Positions 45,794 to 56,412 are shown, numbered from the stretch's first letter. The stretch is DNA of 64,000 nt from Duganella sp. OV510 (GCF_900100205.1 NZ_FNEQ01000001.1:248001-312000), one strand, 5' to 3'. A program made the numbers and translations. Notes: generated by a model from the letters alone, not told the origin.

Positions 45794-46536
45794 CGCATGC
45801 CTCCCGATGCCAGGATGACTTCACCTGTCACCCACCGCGCATCGTCCGAAGCGAGATAGCAGACGATGGGCGCGATGTCCCGCACCTGGCCGATGCGGCC
45901 CAGCGGCGTCTGGCCCTCGTTCCAGCGCTGGAATTCAGAACCGATGACCCCGGCCGCATGGGTGCCGTCTGTTTCGACCAGGCCCGGATTGACGGCATTG
46001 ACGCGGATGCCACGCGGGCCAAGTTCCTGCGCGAGCACGCCGGTGATCGCGTCAACCGCCCCTTTCGTGCCGGTATAAATGGCACTCTCAGCCGGAAATA
46101 CGCGCGTGACATTGGAACTGATGTTGATGATGCTGCCACCGCTGCCCAGGTGCGGTGCGGCGGCAGCAACAACCAACAGCGTGCCCAGAACATTGATATC
46201 GAACTGCTTGCGATAGAGTTCTTCGGTGGTCTCCTCGATCCTGGCGAACTGGTAGATGCCGGAGTTGTTGACGACGATGTCCAGGCGCCCGAAAGTGCTG
46301 ATTGCCGTTTGCACCAGAAGTTCGACCTCGTGCCGTTTGGTCACATCCGCAGCGACCGCCAGCGCATCGCCGCCAGCGGCCTGGATGTCGGCGACCACTC
46401 GATCCGCAGCGCTTTTACTGCTAGCGTAATTGACCACCACCTTGGCGCCGTCTGCCGCGAGTTGACGGGCGACGCCCGCACCGATGCCCTTGGATGCGCC
46501 CGTGACGATGGCGACTTTGTCTTTTAACTTGTTCAT
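45790..46536 (-). CDS. Short-chain dehydrogenase/reductase
   Basis: A 248-residue SDR: cofactor motif VTGASKGIGAGVARQLAADG, NNSGIYQFARIEE, catalytic Ser in INISSNVTRVF and Tyr-Lys in AIYTGTKGAVDAITGVLA. Basic residues near VVNYASSKSAADR suggest NADPH preference. It is divergent from the LysR gene and coupled to the MFS gene. It probably reduces a ketone or aldehyde. Confidence 0.9.
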   Translation of the reverse strand: MNKLKDKVAIVTGASKGIGAGVARQLAADGAKVVVNYASSKSAADRVVADIQAAGGDALAVAADVTKRHEVELLVQTAISTFGRLDIVVNNSGIYQFARIEETTEELYRKQFDINVLGTLLVVAAAAPHLGSGGSIINISSNVTRVFPAESAIYTGTKGAVDAITGVLAQELGPRGIRVNAVNPGLVETDGTHAAGVIGSEFQRWNEGQTPLGRIGQVRDIAPIVCYLASDDARWVTGEVILASGGMR

Positions 46537-46667
46537 GTTTGCGCTTTCAGATGGCGCTGACGCGAAGAGGCCAGCGCAACAAAAGCGTCATGATGCGACT
46601 AACAGTATTGTCCGTAAACTGCCATTACTGTATATTCTGCGTACATTTTTGAACGGGCCTTCACAAC

Positions 46668-47522
46668 ATGGAATGGAGCGACGTGCGGATCTTTCTCGCG
46701 GTGGCACGCTGCAGGTCGCTGGGCGAAGCTGCCCGCACGCTGGGTGTGAGTCATCCGACCGTCGGTCGCCGCATCAAGGCACTCGAAGATGAAGCCGAGC
46801 AGGCACTCTTCCGCAGAACCAAAGACGGGCTGGTGCTAACCGACACCGGGGATGCTGTGCTGGCGCTGGCGGAATCGATGGAAAATTCCGGGCTAGCCAT
46901 GGAACGGCGATTGGCCGGCAACCACGAGCGTCTTGAAGGCGTGTTACGGATATCGTCAGCAGAGTGGTTTGCCGGTTATGTGCTGGCGCCCGTGTTGACG
47001 GAATTAACGCGCCGCCATCCGGCCATCGTGCCCGAGGTGATTGCCAGCTATCGGCTGCTCGATCTGTCGCGCCGCGAAGCCGATGTGGCGTTCCGTATTG
47101 TGCCATTCACGGAACCAGACATCGTTCAGCGACGCCTGATGCGCATGTCATACGGCCTGTACGGCTCGGCCGCTTCCGCGCTTGCAATGCAAAAGAATCC
47201 GGCCTCGGTCGGCCTCATTCTCATGAATTCGGCCCAGTCGCACTTTCCGGATGTCGCCTGGATGCTTGAGCAGTTCCCGATGTCACCGCGTGTGTTCTCC
47301 AGCACCAGCCGCGCGGTGCAGGCCCAAATGTGCGTCCAGGGCATGGGCCTGGCAGTGCTGCCCAGGCCGCTTGGCGATGCCATATCCGGCTTACAGTGCA
47401 TCGAAACATTCGGGCAGCCGCCTGGCAGAGATATCTGGGTCGGCTACCATCAGGACCTGCGGCATATGGATCGCCTGCGGGCGCTATTGGATCTGGCAGA
47501 CCAGTTTGCTCGACAAAACTAA
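46668..47522 (+). CDS. LysR-family transcriptional regulator
   Basis: A 284-residue LysR protein with MEWSDVRIFLAVARCRSLGE, recognition helix SHPTVGRRIKALEDEAEQAL and FRRTKDGLVLTDTGDAVLAL. It is divergent from the SDR/MFS pair with a 131-base gap, its likely target. The effector domain ends with RDIWVGYHQDLRHMDRLRAL. The inducer is unknown. Confidence 0.87.
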   Translation: MEWSDVRIFLAVARCRSLGEAARTLGVSHPTVGRRIKALEDEAEQALFRRTKDGLVLTDTGDAVLALAESMENSGLAMERRLAGNHERLEGVLRISSAEWFAGYVLAPVLTELTRRHPAIVPEVIASYRLLDLSRREADVAFRIVPFTEPDIVQRRLMRMSYGLYGSAASALAMQKNPASVGLILMNSAQSHFPDVAWMLEQFPMSPRVFSSTSRAVQAQMCVQGMGLAVLPRPLGDAISGLQCIETFGQPPGRDIWVGYHQDLRHMDRLRALLDLADQFARQN

Positions 47523-47817
47523 CCTGCATCCGGACGGCGCAGCGCACCGCGTGATCAGCGAGCGGTTTGCCACTGCGGCCTTTGGCCAGGACCGCCTCTT
47601 CGCCTGAAACCGCCGCTCAGCTGCGATGTGCCGGATCCTGCCTGAGTATCGGCACGATCTGTTACGCGCAGTGGTGGTAGCGCGATCGATCACTCCGCTC
47701 GCTGGAACCAAAGCTGTCAGAGCTGGTCTACTATCGGCAGCGTCAAAACCGTAACGTGGTCATAACGGCGATCCGTACTTGAAAACACCGTTCTGTAACT
47801 TATAATTCACAAAAATC

Positions 47818-48068
47818 ATGTACGAAATCATTGGATTTTAGTTCGGCTACAGCGCCTGAGCGGCGGGAATTTCGGCGACTGCAAACCAATCACCGACGGA
47901 GTGTGGGAACTGCGAATCGATCACGGTCCAGGCTACCGTGTATATGATGCCCGTGCTGGCGAGCAGCTCCTACTGCTACTCATCGGCGGCGACAAGCGCA
48001 AGCAACAGGCCGATATTGCGATGGCGGTGTCGTATTGGAAAGACTGGCACACAAGGAATGCATCATGA
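47818..48068 (+). pseudogene. Broken RelE/HigB-type toxin gene
   Basis: The first codons read MYEIIGF then stop. In the next frame the C-terminal half of a RelE/ParE addiction toxin follows: RLQRLSGGNFGDCKPITDGV, WELRIDHGPGYRVYDARAGE and LLLLIGGDKRKQQADIAMAV. The segment between Met-Tyr-Glu-Ile and RLQRL, normally about 25 codons, is missing and the frame is shifted. The stop TGA overlaps the antitoxin ATG (ATGA), the usual type II pair layout. The toxin cannot be made intact. Confidence 0.75.
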
Positions 48069-48373
48069 ACAATCCATCTCGTCCACATGATGACGCAGTT
48101 GTGGAACTATTGCGCGAAGACCCGGCGTTTGTCGACGAGTACCTTGCTGCCGCGCTGGAAGAAGCAGACAAGGAAGGTGGGCGGCTGGCGCTTTTAGCAG
48201 CGCTACGCCAAGTCGCTGAAGCACAAGGCATGGCGGAAATTGCCGAGCGCGCCGGAATTCCACGTGAGAGCCTGTATCGGGCGCTTTCACCAAACGGCAA
48301 TCCCACCATGAAAACGCTGCTGGCGGTTCTGAGTGCCGCTGGATTAAAGCTTGGTGTGCATCGCGCAATGTGA
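48065..48373 (+). CDS. Addiction-module antitoxin, HTH type
   Basis: A 102-residue protein: a helical N-terminal part (DAVVELLREDPAFVDEYLAA) and a helix-turn-helix in GMAEIAERAGIPRESLYRAL, followed by NPTMKTLLAVLSAAGLKLGV. It belongs to the HigA-like putative addiction-module antidote group. The start overlaps the decayed toxin. With no partner toxin it would act only as a DNA-binding remnant or as an antitoxin for another copy. Confidence 0.8.
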   Translation: MNNPSRPHDDAVVELLREDPAFVDEYLAAALEEADKEGGRLALLAALRQVAEAQGMAEIAERAGIPRESLYRALSPNGNPTMKTLLAVLSAAGLKLGVHRAM

Positions 48374-48410
48374 TGCACACCATGCAATGCACGAGCTCGC
48401 TTCGTCTTTC

Positions 48411-48446
48411 AGCAGCAAAAAGAAAACGCCCCTAAAAAACAGGGGC
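48411..48446 (-). terminator. Intrinsic terminator of guaA
   Basis: GCCCCT at 48428-48433 pairs with AGGGGC at 48441-48446 around a seven-base loop. On the minus strand it is followed by GTTTTCTTTTT. It lies 51 bases after the guaA stop. Confidence 0.8.
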
Positions 48447-48496
48447 TTAAGGCTCATCCGCTTACCAAGCAGCGCCAGCCGCTGCCAGTTAGGAAA

Positions 48497-50107
48497 TCAC
48501 TCCCACTCGATCGTCGCAGGTGGTTTCCCCGAGATATCGTAGACGACGCGATTGATACCGCGCACTTCATTGATGACCCTGTTAGACACGCGGCCCAGCA
48601 GGTCGTGCGGCAGGTGCGCCCAGTGCGCGGTCATGAAGTCCTGCGTCTGCACGGCGCGCAGCGCCACCACGTATTCGTAGGTGCGGCCGTCGCCCATCAC
48701 GCCCACCGACTTCACCGGCAGGAACACGGCAAACGCCTGCGAGGTGGCGTCGTACCAGTTCTTCGGCTCGGCGTCCTGATCGAAGCCCGGCACGATGGTG
48801 GCTTGGTACGGTGTGTTGCGCAGTTCTTCGATGAAGATGGCGTCGGCCTGGCGCAGCAGGTCGGCGTATTCCTTCTTCACTTCACCGAGGATGCGCACGC
48901 CCAGACCCGGACCTGGGAATGGATGACGGTAGACCATGTCATGCGGCAGGCCCAGCGCCACGCCCAGCTTGCGCACTTCGTCCTTGAACAGTTCGCGCAG
49001 CGGTTCCAGCAGCGACAGCTTCATATGCTCCGGCAGGCCACCAACATTGTGGTGCGACTTGATGGTCTGGCCTTTCTTGCCCTTGCCCGCCGATTCGATC
49101 ACGTCCGGATAGATGGTGCCTTGCGCCAGCCACTTGGCGTTGACCAGCTTGCCCGATTCCTTGTCGAACACTTCGACAAACTCGCGACCGATGATCTTGC
49201 GCTTCTGCTCGGGATCGCTGACGCCGGCCAAGTGACCCATGAACTGCTCTTCCGCATCGACGCGGATGACTTTCACGCCCAGGTTGTTGGCGAACATGTC
49301 CATGACCATCTTGCCTTCGTTCAGGCGCAGCAGGCCATGATCGACGAACACGCAGGTCAACTGGTCGCCGATCGCGCGGTGGATCAGCGCTGCCGCCACC
49401 GACGAATCGACGCCACCCGACAGGCCCAGGATGACTTCATCGCTGCCAACTTGCGCACGGATCTTCTCGACTGCTTCCGAGATGTAGTCCGGCATGTTCC
49501 AGTCCGATTTGCAGCCGCAGATTTCGTGCACGAAGCGGCTCAGCATGACCTTGCCCTGCACCGTGTGCGTGACTTCCGGGTGCCACTGCACGCCGTAGAA
49601 ATTTTTCTCCGGATGGGCCATGGCCGCGATCGGGCACGATGGCGTGTCGCCCATCAGCACGAAGCCTGGCGGCATGTCCAGCACCTTGTCGCCGTGGCTC
49701 ATCCAGACCTTTTGCATGCCGTGGCCTTCGTCGGTGACAAAGTCGACGATGCCGTCCAGCAGCTTGGTGTGGTTGCGCGCACGCACCTCGGCGTAGCCGA
49801 ATTCACGCACCTTGCCGTTTTCGACCTTGCCGCCCAGCTGCGCGGCCATGGTCTGCATGCCGTAGCAGATGCCCAGCACTGGCACACCCAGTTCGAACAC
49901 AGCGTCCGGCGCGCGTGGCGCGTCGCCTTCCAGCGTCGAGCTGTGGCTGCCCGACAGGATCACGCCGGCGGCGCCGTAGTTGCGCACGAATTCGTCGCTG
50001 ACGTCATACGGATACACTTCCGAGAACACGCCGGAATCGCGCACGCGGCGGGCGATCAGCTGGGTAACCTGGGAACCGAAATCGAGAATGAGGATTTTAG
50101 AGTGCAT
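48497..50107 (-). CDS. guaA: GMP synthase (glutamine-hydrolysing)
   Basis: A 536-residue enzyme of expected length. The class I glutamine amidotransferase domain contains the nucleophile Cys in [17 protein letters not shown] and His/Glu in [14 protein letters not shown]. The ATP-pyrophosphatase domain has the P-loop [20 protein letters not shown], and the C-terminal dimerisation domain ends in KPPATIEWE. It converts XMP to GMP using glutamine and ATP. It follows guaB with a hairpin between. Confidence 0.97.
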   Translation of the reverse strand: MHSKILILDFGSQVTQLIARRVRDSGVFSEVYPYDVSDEFVRNYGAAGVILSGSHSSTLEGDAPRAPDAVFELGVPVLGICYGMQTMAAQLGGKVENGKVREFGYAEVRARNHTKLLDGIVDFVTDEGHGMQKVWMSHGDKVLDMPPGFVLMGDTPSCPIAAMAHPEKNFYGVQWHPEVTHTVQGKVMLSRFVHEICGCKSDWNMPDYISEAVEKIRAQVGSDEVILGLSGGVDSSVAAALIHRAIGDQLTCVFVDHGLLRLNEGKMVMDMFANNLGVKVIRVDAEEQFMGHLAGVSDPEQKRKIIGREFVEVFDKESGKLVNAKWLAQGTIYPDVIESAGKGKKGQTIKSHHNVGGLPEHMKLSLLEPLRELFKDEVRKLGVALGLPHDMVYRHPFPGPGLGVRILGEVKKEYADLLRQADAIFIEELRNTPYQATIVPGFDQDAEPKNWYDATSQAFAVFLPVKSVGVMGDGRTYEYVVALRAVQTQDFMTAHWAHLPHDLLGRVSNRVINEVRGINRVVYDISGKPPATIEWE

Positions 50108-50130
50108 GGAGTTTGAACCAGTTTGAATAT

Positions 50131-50158
50131 GGAAAAACGCCGGCGTGGGCCGGCGTTT
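50131..50158 (-). terminator. Hairpin terminator between guaB and guaA
   Basis: AAACGCCGGC (50135-50144) and GCCGGCGTTT (50149-50158) form a perfect 10-base-pair stem with a GTGG loop. On the minus strand it is followed by TTTTTCC and then the guaA start 24 bases later. It should terminate most guaB transcripts before guaA, or act as an attenuator. Confidence 0.75.
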
Positions 50159-50167
50159 GCAAGGGAT

Positions 50168-51686
<1,519 letters not shown>

Positions 51687-51807
51687 AGACTTCCTCAGAC
51701 CATGCCCTACATAGCGAAGAAGCCAAAATATCTACATCGGTTTTTTCTGGTTTTGTTTCGGATTGTCCTGTTTTTCGCCCACGTTGCGCTTCCGCCGCCT
51801 GACCGTC

Positions 51808-52057
51808 CTACGCATTGCCGATCTTGCCCCACTTGCGCTCGCGTCCCTTCTCGATCACGCGTTGGGCCCAGATCCGCAGCAGGCTGACTAAGCTCGCGCT
51901 GCCCGACTCAAACAGCTTGTGCTGCGTACCGGGCGTACGTCACGCGCGACATTAGCGCGCCAATGCCGGCGCCGCCGCGCACGGTGGCGTGGTGGTGCTC
52001 GTCGTCGCGATGGTCAGTTGAATTGACGGAATGAAGGTATCGGTCAGCAAAGCCCAT
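51808..52057 (-). pseudogene. Decayed gene fragment of a mobile element
   Basis: Two minus-strand frames join after a frameshift: GIGALMSRVTYARYAAQA and then LFESGSASLVSLLRIWAQRV, ending WGKIGNA. The result looks like the C-terminus of a protein, but the family was not recognised. The rest of 51690-52230 holds only short spurious ORFs, AT-poor then AT-rich sequence, with a TTGACA near 52175. Confidence 0.35.
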
Positions 52058-52230
52058 GCGGTGTACTCCAAGAGGTGATACTGGACGTTAACACAGTCTC
52101 CTGATTTGGAAAAGAAGTCTCGAAATCATCCCAACGTCGCGGATCGAGAACGGGATGAACTAGCAATATTTTCATTGACAATATCGCATGAATTATGGAA
52201 ACTCAAGACATGTCTTTCTAAGACTTTATC

Positions 52231-52620
52231 GTGCCGCCTAGACCAAACAATCGCTCACCGAGGAAATCATTGCACGATGTCGCCCGTGAGCACATCGCGA
52301 TATTGCTCATAACCGTTTTCCTGACAGGTGTAGGTGCGGCCCGAGGTTTTTTTGAAATAACTAATCAAGTTCCTGTGCTGAAATCTAGATTGGACGCCTT
52401 GCAAAAAGCTGATGATGAATTAACTACGCTAAAGAAGCAACGAGGTGAAACATTTAACTTGGATATGCAGATTCATCAAGAAAGCGGCGAACGCCTCAAT
52501 TTTTTAACTCATGTTCTCACGAGCAATGTTTTGAGGTCCAGACCTGATAGCCAGATCGGAACTCCGGATAAAGACTGGGATAACACATGCGGCTCGGTCG
52601 ACAAGCCCTTCACGAGTTAA
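52231..52620 (+). CDS. Hypothetical protein with one membrane segment and coiled coil
   Basis: A 129-residue ORF from a GTG start. It has a transmembrane helix (IAILLITVFLTGVGAARGFF) and then a helical, charged stretch (VPVLKSRLDALQKADDELTT) likely to coil. It has no homologous family in memory. Base composition is AT-rich compared with the rest of the window. It overlaps the next ORF by 34 bases in another frame, so it may be a frameshifted half. Confidence 0.5.
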   Translation: MPPRPNNRSPRKSLHDVAREHIAILLITVFLTGVGAARGFFEITNQVPVLKSRLDALQKADDELTTLKKQRGETFNLDMQIHQESGERLNFLTHVLTSNVLRSRPDSQIGTPDKDWDNTCGSVDKPFTS

Positions 52621-52820
52621 AGTTCAAAATTGTGCGGGATACCAGCATTGTGATTAGAGGACAACGTGGACTATTGCATCTTGGAGTTCAATGCCGATCC
52701 GATAGCGAGAGGCTATTAATATATGGCATGACATTACAAGACAATAACACCGAGTTATATCAAGCCGCAATCCAACTCGGCAATAGTTTAAGAGCCAACC
52801 TACCGGATTTAGTTTATTAA
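52587..52820 (+). CDS. Hypothetical protein, possibly the frameshifted continuation of the previous ORF
   Basis: A 77-residue ORF (MRLGRQALHELKFKIVRDTS) that starts inside the previous one in the +1 frame and ends PDLVY. It has beta-rich spacing (GLLHLGVQCRSDSERLLIYG). A one-base indel near 52590-52620 would fuse the two into one protein of about 195 residues. Confidence 0.4.
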   Translation: MRLGRQALHELKFKIVRDTSIVIRGQRGLLHLGVQCRSDSERLLIYGMTLQDNNTELYQAAIQLGNSLRANLPDLVY

Positions 52821-53109
52821 ATTTCCGCAAATTTCCATAATGCAATTACACCCGCCTCGCGAATCGTGTGGCCAGCCGGCGCCGTGCGCTTGACCAAGTC
52901 GGCGGCCGACAGCAGATCGTAGACGCGTTGCTCCTGGAGGTGGTCCATGCCAGCGCGATCATCGCCTGGTAGCCGGACATTTCCATCTGCACCTGGCGCC
53001 GCATGCCGAACGGCAGCACCGCCGGCTTCGGCCGGTAGGCCTTGCTCGGTCTCTTCGTGTTCGCCAGCTTCGCGCACCTCGACACTACCAACATCATCAA
53101 CCGCATCAA
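52817..53109 (-). pseudogene. Decayed gene fragment of a mobile element
   Basis: Pieces of one protein appear in two minus-strand frames: KAYRPKPAVLPFGMRRQVQM and GYQAMIALA, then MDHLQEQRVYDLLSAADLVK after a frameshift near 52950. The family was not recognised. It overlaps the next remnant on the opposite strand. Confidence 0.4.
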
Positions 53110-53215
53110 TACGGATGAGATCGACTGGCGGCCGGCGGTGCTACCGGAAAATTTGGCGCCGCAACCATTCTGGTCATTCGCCCCAACAAGACATGCGGAA
53201 AAAAACCGCCCGTAA
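53042..53215 (+). pseudogene. C-terminal gene fragment, related to the one at 54116
   Basis: An open 58-codon frame without a start codon reads SFAHLDTTNIINRINTDEID then WRPAVLPENLAPQPFW, ending at 53215. A similar phrase occurs at 54180-54240. It is truncated at its 5' end. Confidence 0.4.
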
Positions 53216-53221
53216 GCGGCT
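53199..53221 (-). terminator. Intrinsic terminator after the PEP-CTERM gene
   Basis: On the minus strand AGCCGC and GCGGTT (one G-T pair) enclose TTACGG, followed by TTTTTTC. It is positioned 17 bases after the gene stop at 53238. Confidence 0.6.
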
Positions 53222-53237
53222 ATGTCGCGCGCGGTTC

Positions 53238-53918
53238 CTACGCACGGCGCCGGCGTGCTGCTACGCCGATCAGACCCAGCCCAGCAAGCAGCATGACGTA
53301 GGTCTCCGGCTCGGGTACTGCAGCGGTTAACGTCGCACTGAACGCCAAATCATCACCTCGCAAAACAGTCCAAGAATTGAGACTTAACTGGGAAAAGTAT
53401 CCGTGGTTGTTACTCATCACGGCGCTGCCACCGCTAATGGTATCTTCAGTTAGACCAAAGGTGTTGACGATTTCCCTGTCAGATGGAGAGTACAAGCCGG
53501 AAGTGCTAAAGAACGCCACGTACTGAGTATTGGTCTTCAGTTCGAGCTTCCCTGTATTCGTGTCGATTTTTTGAAAATCCCAACTATTTCCAACACCTGT
53601 CGAAGAAATGCCAGATGACCAAACGACATTTGACATTTTAGACCCGTCCCATTCAGCAACGTATGCCTTGTATGAGATGTCATCCGAAGAACCGGCATGG
53701 TAGTAACCTGTCAAATAAAAGGTAAACGAATTCAACACAGTATCAGAGGCACCAGTGGTGAACGTTTGGCCAAACGTTGTAAGGCTGCGAGTGCTCCACC
53801 CAACAATGGCGTTTCCGCCATCCCAAGAGGGGACATTAGTTATCGTTGTATCTGCAAATACCGGACTGGCCAGAGCCAAACCGGCAAGCAGCGAGACGAG
53901 CTTTTTATTAATTCTCAT
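53238..53918 (-). CDS. PEP-CTERM sorting domain protein
   Basis: A 226-residue exported protein: signal peptide LVSLLAGLALASPVFA-DT, a beta-rich domain (TFGQTFTTGASDTVLNSFTF, WDGSKMSNVVWSSG) and the C-terminal sorting signal VPEPETYVMLLAGLGLIGVA followed by ARRRRA. The signal is processed by the exosortase EpsH/XrtA system and links the protein to an outer-surface or EPS-associated location. No exosortase gene is in the window. It lies within the decayed island, so it may be cargo. Confidence 0.88.
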   Translation of the reverse strand: MRINKKLVSLLAGLALASPVFADTTITNVPSWDGGNAIVGWSTRSLTTFGQTFTTGASDTVLNSFTFYLTGYYHAGSSDDISYKAYVAEWDGSKMSNVVWSSGISSTGVGNSWDFQKIDTNTGKLELKTNTQYVAFFSTSGLYSPSDREIVNTFGLTEDTISGGSAVMSNNHGYFSQLSLNSWTVLRGDDLAFSATLTAAVPEPETYVMLLAGLGLIGVAARRRRA

Positions 53919-54115
53919 GTTCGATTCCTCAATTTCTCACTCAATAAGTGAAAGTTCCCTAATTGGATTCAAACGCTGCTGCTCCGTGTGGCTAGACACA
54001 TGTTCCCCATTGCAGCAGCTCTTGTATCTTCATAATTATAATTTTGATTGTCATATTACCAACCTCGGCCAATCGAATTCTCTCACTTTGTCACACCTAA
54101 CGAAAATACAACGCG

Positions 54116-54310
54116 ATGGGACAGCGCGACCTTGGCGCCATAGTTCCTGCACGCCTCGGCAACTTATCGCCGCCTGGGTCCATTTCATACCGCAACATCA
54201 TTAAGCACATCACGAATGAGATCGACTGGCGGCAGGCACCGATGAATGTTAGTTTCCGCGAGAATTGCGCATTGTATTTTCTCTACAATGATATGCGTCC
54301 GAGGCAGTAA
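54116..54310 (+). pseudogene. Decayed gene fragment, related to the one at 53042
   Basis: An open frame of 64 codons reads GSISYRNIIKHITNEIDWRQ then APMNVSFRENCALYFLYNDM. It shares NII-x2-I-x3-EIDWR with the fragment at 53042-53215, and 18 bases are identical (ATGAGATCGACTGGCGGC at 53115-53132 and 54216-54233). The rest of 53920-54115 has no gene. Confidence 0.35.
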
Positions 54311-54357
54311 GTCGTGGCGCGCACCAAACAACTGACACGGGAAAAACTCGACGGTCA

Positions 54358-54639
54358 TTGTCCGCAGACCTGATCTGCCTGGTGTGCAACCACCTGCACG
54401 ACGTCCTCTATCTCAGCATCGAGGCCGTAACGCTGGCTGGCCACAACATCAACGTCTCCGCCCTGGTCAAGGCGGAGCAGTTCAAACAGATGTGGTGGAC
54501 AGTTGATCGCGCAGTAGTCCATGCCCGCGCCATGGACCAGGCACAAGCCCGCGCCGAGCGCGCGATGTTTGGGACTGCGCCGCCTGAACGTTCATCCGTC
54601 GCGCACCGGGGAAGCACGGGAATCACATCGAAGCTGTAG
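54358..54639 (+). pseudogene. Possible decayed ORF of the island
   Basis: A 93-codon frame (SADLICLVCNHLHDVLYLSI, NINVSALVKAEQFKQMWWTV) has normal protein-like composition but no ribosome site. A different frame immediately before it (VARTKQLTREKLDGHC, from 54315) ends in a stop close to its start, as if separated by a frameshift. The family was not recognised. Confidence 0.3.
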
Positions 54640-54800
54640 TCTACGGGCGCTGGATCAAGCAGGAAGATGGGGTGCTTCCCCCCCAACGCCCCCCCACATG
54701 AAGAATGTGACGGCGGTCAAGACCGTTTGATTTTCGCCCACGTTTCGCCCACGTTTTGAAGGTCCGAAAGCGGCATAGATGCTGCCGTCTCGGCAATTGA

Positions 54801-54826
54801 GCGGAGTTATACAGGAGTTTTGTCTG
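54801..54826. repeat. Island-edge repeat, right copy
   Basis: GCGGAGTTATACAGGA followed closely by TTTTGTC; see the left copy. The preceding stretch repeats CGCCCACGTTTCGCCCACGT at 54735-54755, and CGCCCACGTT also occurs near 51777. Between 54640 and 54963 there is no gene. Confidence 0.4.
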
Positions 54827-54963
54827 GTGATTGCATGGTCTTGCGCAGAACGGACACGACAGGAACCACCCTGATAGTCCAACCTCGCGATTCGATAGCA
54901 AAAAGCTATTATTAATTTCTCTGAGTTGCGTAATAATATTGACAATTCAAACAAGGATTTGTC

Positions 54964-55224
54964 ATGTCCCATACCGTTCAGGAGACCTACAAAGGCTGGG
55001 ACATTACGATCCGATGCAGCCATGCCGCAAGCAAGGTCGGCCATCCTTCGCGCTACGCAGCCATTGCTGAGGCCGAGTTGCACCCTGACGAAAATCCCGA
55101 TGACTGGGTAGATCCGCGCATGCAGGTGCTGAGTACCGGCGGCCGCAGCTATCCAAGCGGCAATGCGTGTGTCAGCGCCCTGCTCGCGGAAGCGCGGCAA
55201 TTGATAGACGCACTGAAGAAGTAG
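54964..55224 (+). CDS. Small hypothetical protein
   Basis: An 86-residue soluble protein (MSHTVQETYKGWDITIRCSH), after AAGGATTTGTC as a ribosome site. It has a mixed alpha/beta pattern and ends in a helix (ALLAEARQLIDALKK). No family is recognised. It is just outside the right edge of the decayed island. Confidence 0.7.
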   Translation: MSHTVQETYKGWDITIRCSHAASKVGHPSRYAAIAEAELHPDENPDDWVDPRMQVLSTGGRSYPSGNACVSALLAEARQLIDALKK

Positions 55225-55263
55225 CCGGCTTGGTAGAAGGCGGCTGTCTGCATTGGAAGAGGA

Positions 55264-55485
55264 TCACGAAATCGTGATTGGCTCGCTTTCGTCTTCCGTG
55301 TACGCTATCGGTCCAAGGTGATTGGCGGTGATGGTGTCTTGCAGGCTCGAACGCTTCTCTACTGCACCCGGAATGATCTTCTCCTCAGCCAGCACACGTT
55401 CAACGATCTGCTCCTCACGCAAGATGCTGGGAGAGTTGAAGGTCAGTTCCTTGCCACCTCGATATCGGACTTGATATAACGGCAT
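55264..55485 (-). CDS. Small hypothetical protein
   Basis: A 73-residue acidic protein (MPLYQVRYRGGKELTFNSPS), preceded on its strand by TGGAGGTTTAT, a strong ribosome site. It has no membrane segment or known motif. It is convergent with the gene at 54964. Confidence 0.65.
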   Translation of the reverse strand: MPLYQVRYRGGKELTFNSPSILREEQIVERVLAEEKIIPGAVEKRSSLQDTITANHLGPIAYTEDESEPITIS

Positions 55486-55667
55486 ATAAACCTCCAGAGT
55501 GTCGGGCTAACCATTATGAACGAATGTGAAATTCCGCGCCTCACTGGTCATCAGGCTGCGCCCTCACATAAAAACAACTGAACAATCCCGATGCCGTCTC
55601 CTCAACTTGCAATCGCTACGTTGCGATCTAAAATTAACAAGATTGCGCTAACAAATTCGGAGGGCTT

Positions 55668-55943
55668 ATGGTTCAGTTTGAAGAAGATACTCGCGCTGCA
55701 CTGTTCGACGCGGGCGTGCTGGCGCTGGACGACAATGGCAAAACCGTGTTTACGGGGCTGACGGCGGCTGAGACGAGATTTGTATTGGAGTATGACGCAG
55801 CAGAACAGCCGTCTGATGCCGGCAAGAGCTGCCACTTCAAGGAGCTGATATCAAAGTTTCACGCGGCTCGCGAACTCAGGATAGAGAGTGTGGAAAAACT
55901 CGCAAATCAGCAGTTGAATCAATACCGCAGTCACCCGCACTGA
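55668..55943 (+). CDS. Small hypothetical protein
   Basis: A 91-residue, mainly helical protein (MVQFEEDTRAALFDAGVLAL) after TCGGAGGGCTT. It has no known motif. It is divergent from the 73-residue gene. Both have good ribosome sites and normal codon use. Confidence 0.65.
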   Translation: MVQFEEDTRAALFDAGVLALDDNGKTVFTGLTAAETRFVLEYDAAEQPSDAGKSCHFKELISKFHAARELRIESVEKLANQQLNQYRSHPH

Positions 55944-56192
55944 TTTGAAGCGGGACATGACATTGAAAATACTTTCGTCGTCGCGGCCTTGCTATGCACA
56001 TTGCGCGCACCTGCGCGCGCCCTACCTACGGGCCGAACTTAACGAAAATGGTTACCCAGGCGAAACGAGTACTGCATCGTAGACACGCCTAGCTCCGTCG
56101 TGAGCCTATGCCTACTTCCTGCGACTGGCGGGCATCGTCGTACTTACTGCAGCCAACCCCCGCAAAAGCACTCATGACCCGTGTTCCAAATC

Positions 56193-56213
56193 AAGCCTTT
56201 CGGGGCTTTTTTT
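56193..56213 (+). terminator. Intrinsic terminator
   Basis: AAGCC and GGCTT around TTTCGG followed by a run of T to 56213. It lies 250 bases after the 91-residue gene, and no gene or RNA was recognised in 55944-56190. From 56214 to 56412 the sequence is AT-rich and serves as leader for the PEP-CTERM gene. Confidence 0.7.
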
Positions 56214-56412
56214 GTGCCCAAATGCAATCAAAAAACGTCTCCTCTTATCTTAAAAGTTTCTTATTGGATTTTTTGTTAAAGATTGCCACGCGGAATTGGT
56301 GTTGTTTTCTCGCTAATTTAAAAAAATTGCTATTGTTGCACGGCCTAACAGGCAAACAGCCCGGCGCTGAAATGCCGGATATAACTAACTTACGTAATTT
56401 AGGGGTTCTACA

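Noticed and set aside
51702-51887. A 61-codon ORF next to the guaB promoter
   Set aside because: It has no ribosome site and its tail is low-complexity Arg/Ser/Pro; it lies in decayed sequence.
54721-54760. CGCCCACGT repeats as a CRISPR-like array
   Set aside because: Only two adjacent copies with no spacer regularity; they more likely belong to the decayed element boundary.
54655-55200. A 181-codon minus-strand frame
   Set aside because: It crosses the island edge and is antisense to the better-supported 86-residue gene with its own Shine-Dalgarno sequence.
55944-56190. Possible RNA gene before the terminator at 56193
   Set aside because: No cloverleaf or known RNA motif could be drawn; only the terminator hairpin is convincing.
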